Positions 63,120-64,000 of a DNA stretch of 64,000 bases are shown here, one piece after another. A program made the position numbers and the translations under genes. The stretch's first letter is position 1; the number at the start of each line of letters is the position of its first letter. Source of the stretch: Fodinibacter sp963747405 (GTDB lineage Bacteria > Actinomycetota > Actinomycetes > Actinomycetales > Dermatophilaceae); assembly GCA_963747405.1 (NCBI GenBank), contig CAVVFG010000005.1, positions 228,396 through 292,395 of the forward strand, in the 5' to 3' direction. The notes beneath the pieces were generated by a model that saw only the letters and a list, made by a program, of their open reading frames with translations, did not search any database and was not told the DNA's origin.

Positions 63120-64000
63120 CGCCCGCGCCTCGTCCGGCGGCAACGACCGTTCGGACGGTGTCGGAAGCCCAGGCCGCAGTAGTCCGCGGTGCAGGTTGTA
63201 GAGTCGGTCTCCAGGCTGCCACGCAAGGACATCTCGCGCGGCGCGGCTGAACGTTGGGTAGGCGGCGAGGTCCGGGGGCGGCGGGTGGCCGAGGCTGCGC
63301 TCGCGTGCCAGCCGACGCCGCCCCCGGGCTACGAACGCCAGATGGAGAAGCTCGCGTCCGGCGTGACGAGCGCGCACCCTGTCCAGACGTTCGGGCTCGG
63401 GAGGGAGGGCGCGTCCTAGCGCCAGGTCTGCGGCCCAAGCCGCGGGTCATGCAGACCGCGCGCGGTCGCGAGCGCGAGGGAACCCCACGCCCTAGGGTTG
63501 AGCTCGACGAAGTACGGCACGCCACCGACGCTCAGGAGCTCCACCATGAACAGCCCTCTCCAGTGGGCTAGCTCCACGAAAGTCTCGACGGCCTCTCGCA
63601 CGGACAGTTCCACCTCTGCGCTGGTGCAGGCACTGGACCCGGACCCGCTGGGGTTCATCATCCGGACCCGCTCGTGTGCGCTGAGGTAGCGCGCACGACC
63701 GTTGTCCCCGAGGCCGAAGACGCCTCTGCCGACGCCGTGAAGCCAAGGCTGGACCATTACGGTGTGGGTGCACCCACCGACCGTGCGGCGAAGGTCCCCC
63801 TCCGTCGAGACGGTCAACGTGGGATGCTTGACCAGGCGGTCGTCCACGATGTCCAGCGCTCGCGTGGGGCGGATGATCCACGGTCCCGGTGACGGCGTGC
63901 CCCACGCTCGGTGAGCCAGGGACGACGATTCGAGTGGGAGGTGTGGTCAAGCTCGGTGTTTCGCGCCATATCCAACTGTCTGGCCTTGTCCAGACCTAGG
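63120..64000 (-). pseudogene. ATP-grasp protein, frameshifted, continues outside the window
   Basis: Running in from the window edge: LDKARQLDMAR, TRIVVPGSPSVGHAVTG, ALDIVDDRLVKHPTLTVSTE, GLFMVELLSVGGVPYFVELN and PRAWGSLALATARGL (the metal-binding E-x-N of ATP-grasp enzymes), then in another frame RELLHLAFVARGRRRLARE and LAWQPGDRLYNLHRGLL. ATP-grasp ligases join a carboxylate to an amine or thiol. At least three shifts. The 5' end is outside. Confidence 0.7.

Overview
The window is high-GC, densely coded DNA from an actinobacterium, probably soil-living. The evidence is strong G/C third-codon bias, many GTG starts, repeated TANNNT boxes 5-8 nt upstream of starts (leaderless mRNA style), a LuxR-type regulator of the large ATP-binding class, MazEF and VapBC modules, malate synthase, and PRC-barrel, DUF6131, DUF5995 and amphi-Trp small proteins. 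I cannot name the genus.

Layout. 0-20 kb is mostly chromosomal: a truncated M55 peptidase, a LuxR/ScyD pair that lost both 5' ends at one junction, a PAS-GGDEF cyclase, VOC, SCP2 and P-loop proteins, a mazEF-like module, malate synthase, an FAD reductase, an MscS channel, a three-gene PRC-barrel operon and a serine hydrolase. 20-21 kb holds a PadR/membrane-protein pair with a readable promoter and candidate operator. 21.6-25.7 kb carries the most unusual native locus: a broken CHAP-like amidase gene followed by two large related proteins of unknown function, the second ending in LysM. 26-40 kb is ordinary accessory content: a winged-helix protein, HNH, tandem GNAT, flavin enzymes, a zinc peptidase, an FGE-like protein, vapBC and a Gfo/Idh oxidoreductase, with pseudogenes of SigJ and a phosphotransferase.

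41-57 kb is a mobile-DNA zone. An intact IS5-type element splits an lldD-like gene. Further on are an uncharacterised 543-aa protein, transposase and integrase fragments, an ORF-less group II intron with a recognisable domain V, and a tRNA 3' fragment beside an integrase remnant. An IS21 element then has its istB split by a recombinase-in-trio (RIT) element, which itself contains an ISL3 element. Nesting order (IS21 first, then RIT, then ISL3) can be read from the sequence.

56.8-64 kb is a wrecked exopolysaccharide locus: two facing Wzz-like genes, two glycosyltransferases, an O-antigen ligase/polymerase, a PHP phosphoesterase and an ATP-grasp protein, all with frameshifts, while the transposases next door are intact.

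Frameshifts are common across the window. Genuine decay is supported by internal deletions, insertions and truncations, but indel errors in the assembly could account for some single-base cases and should be excluded first.
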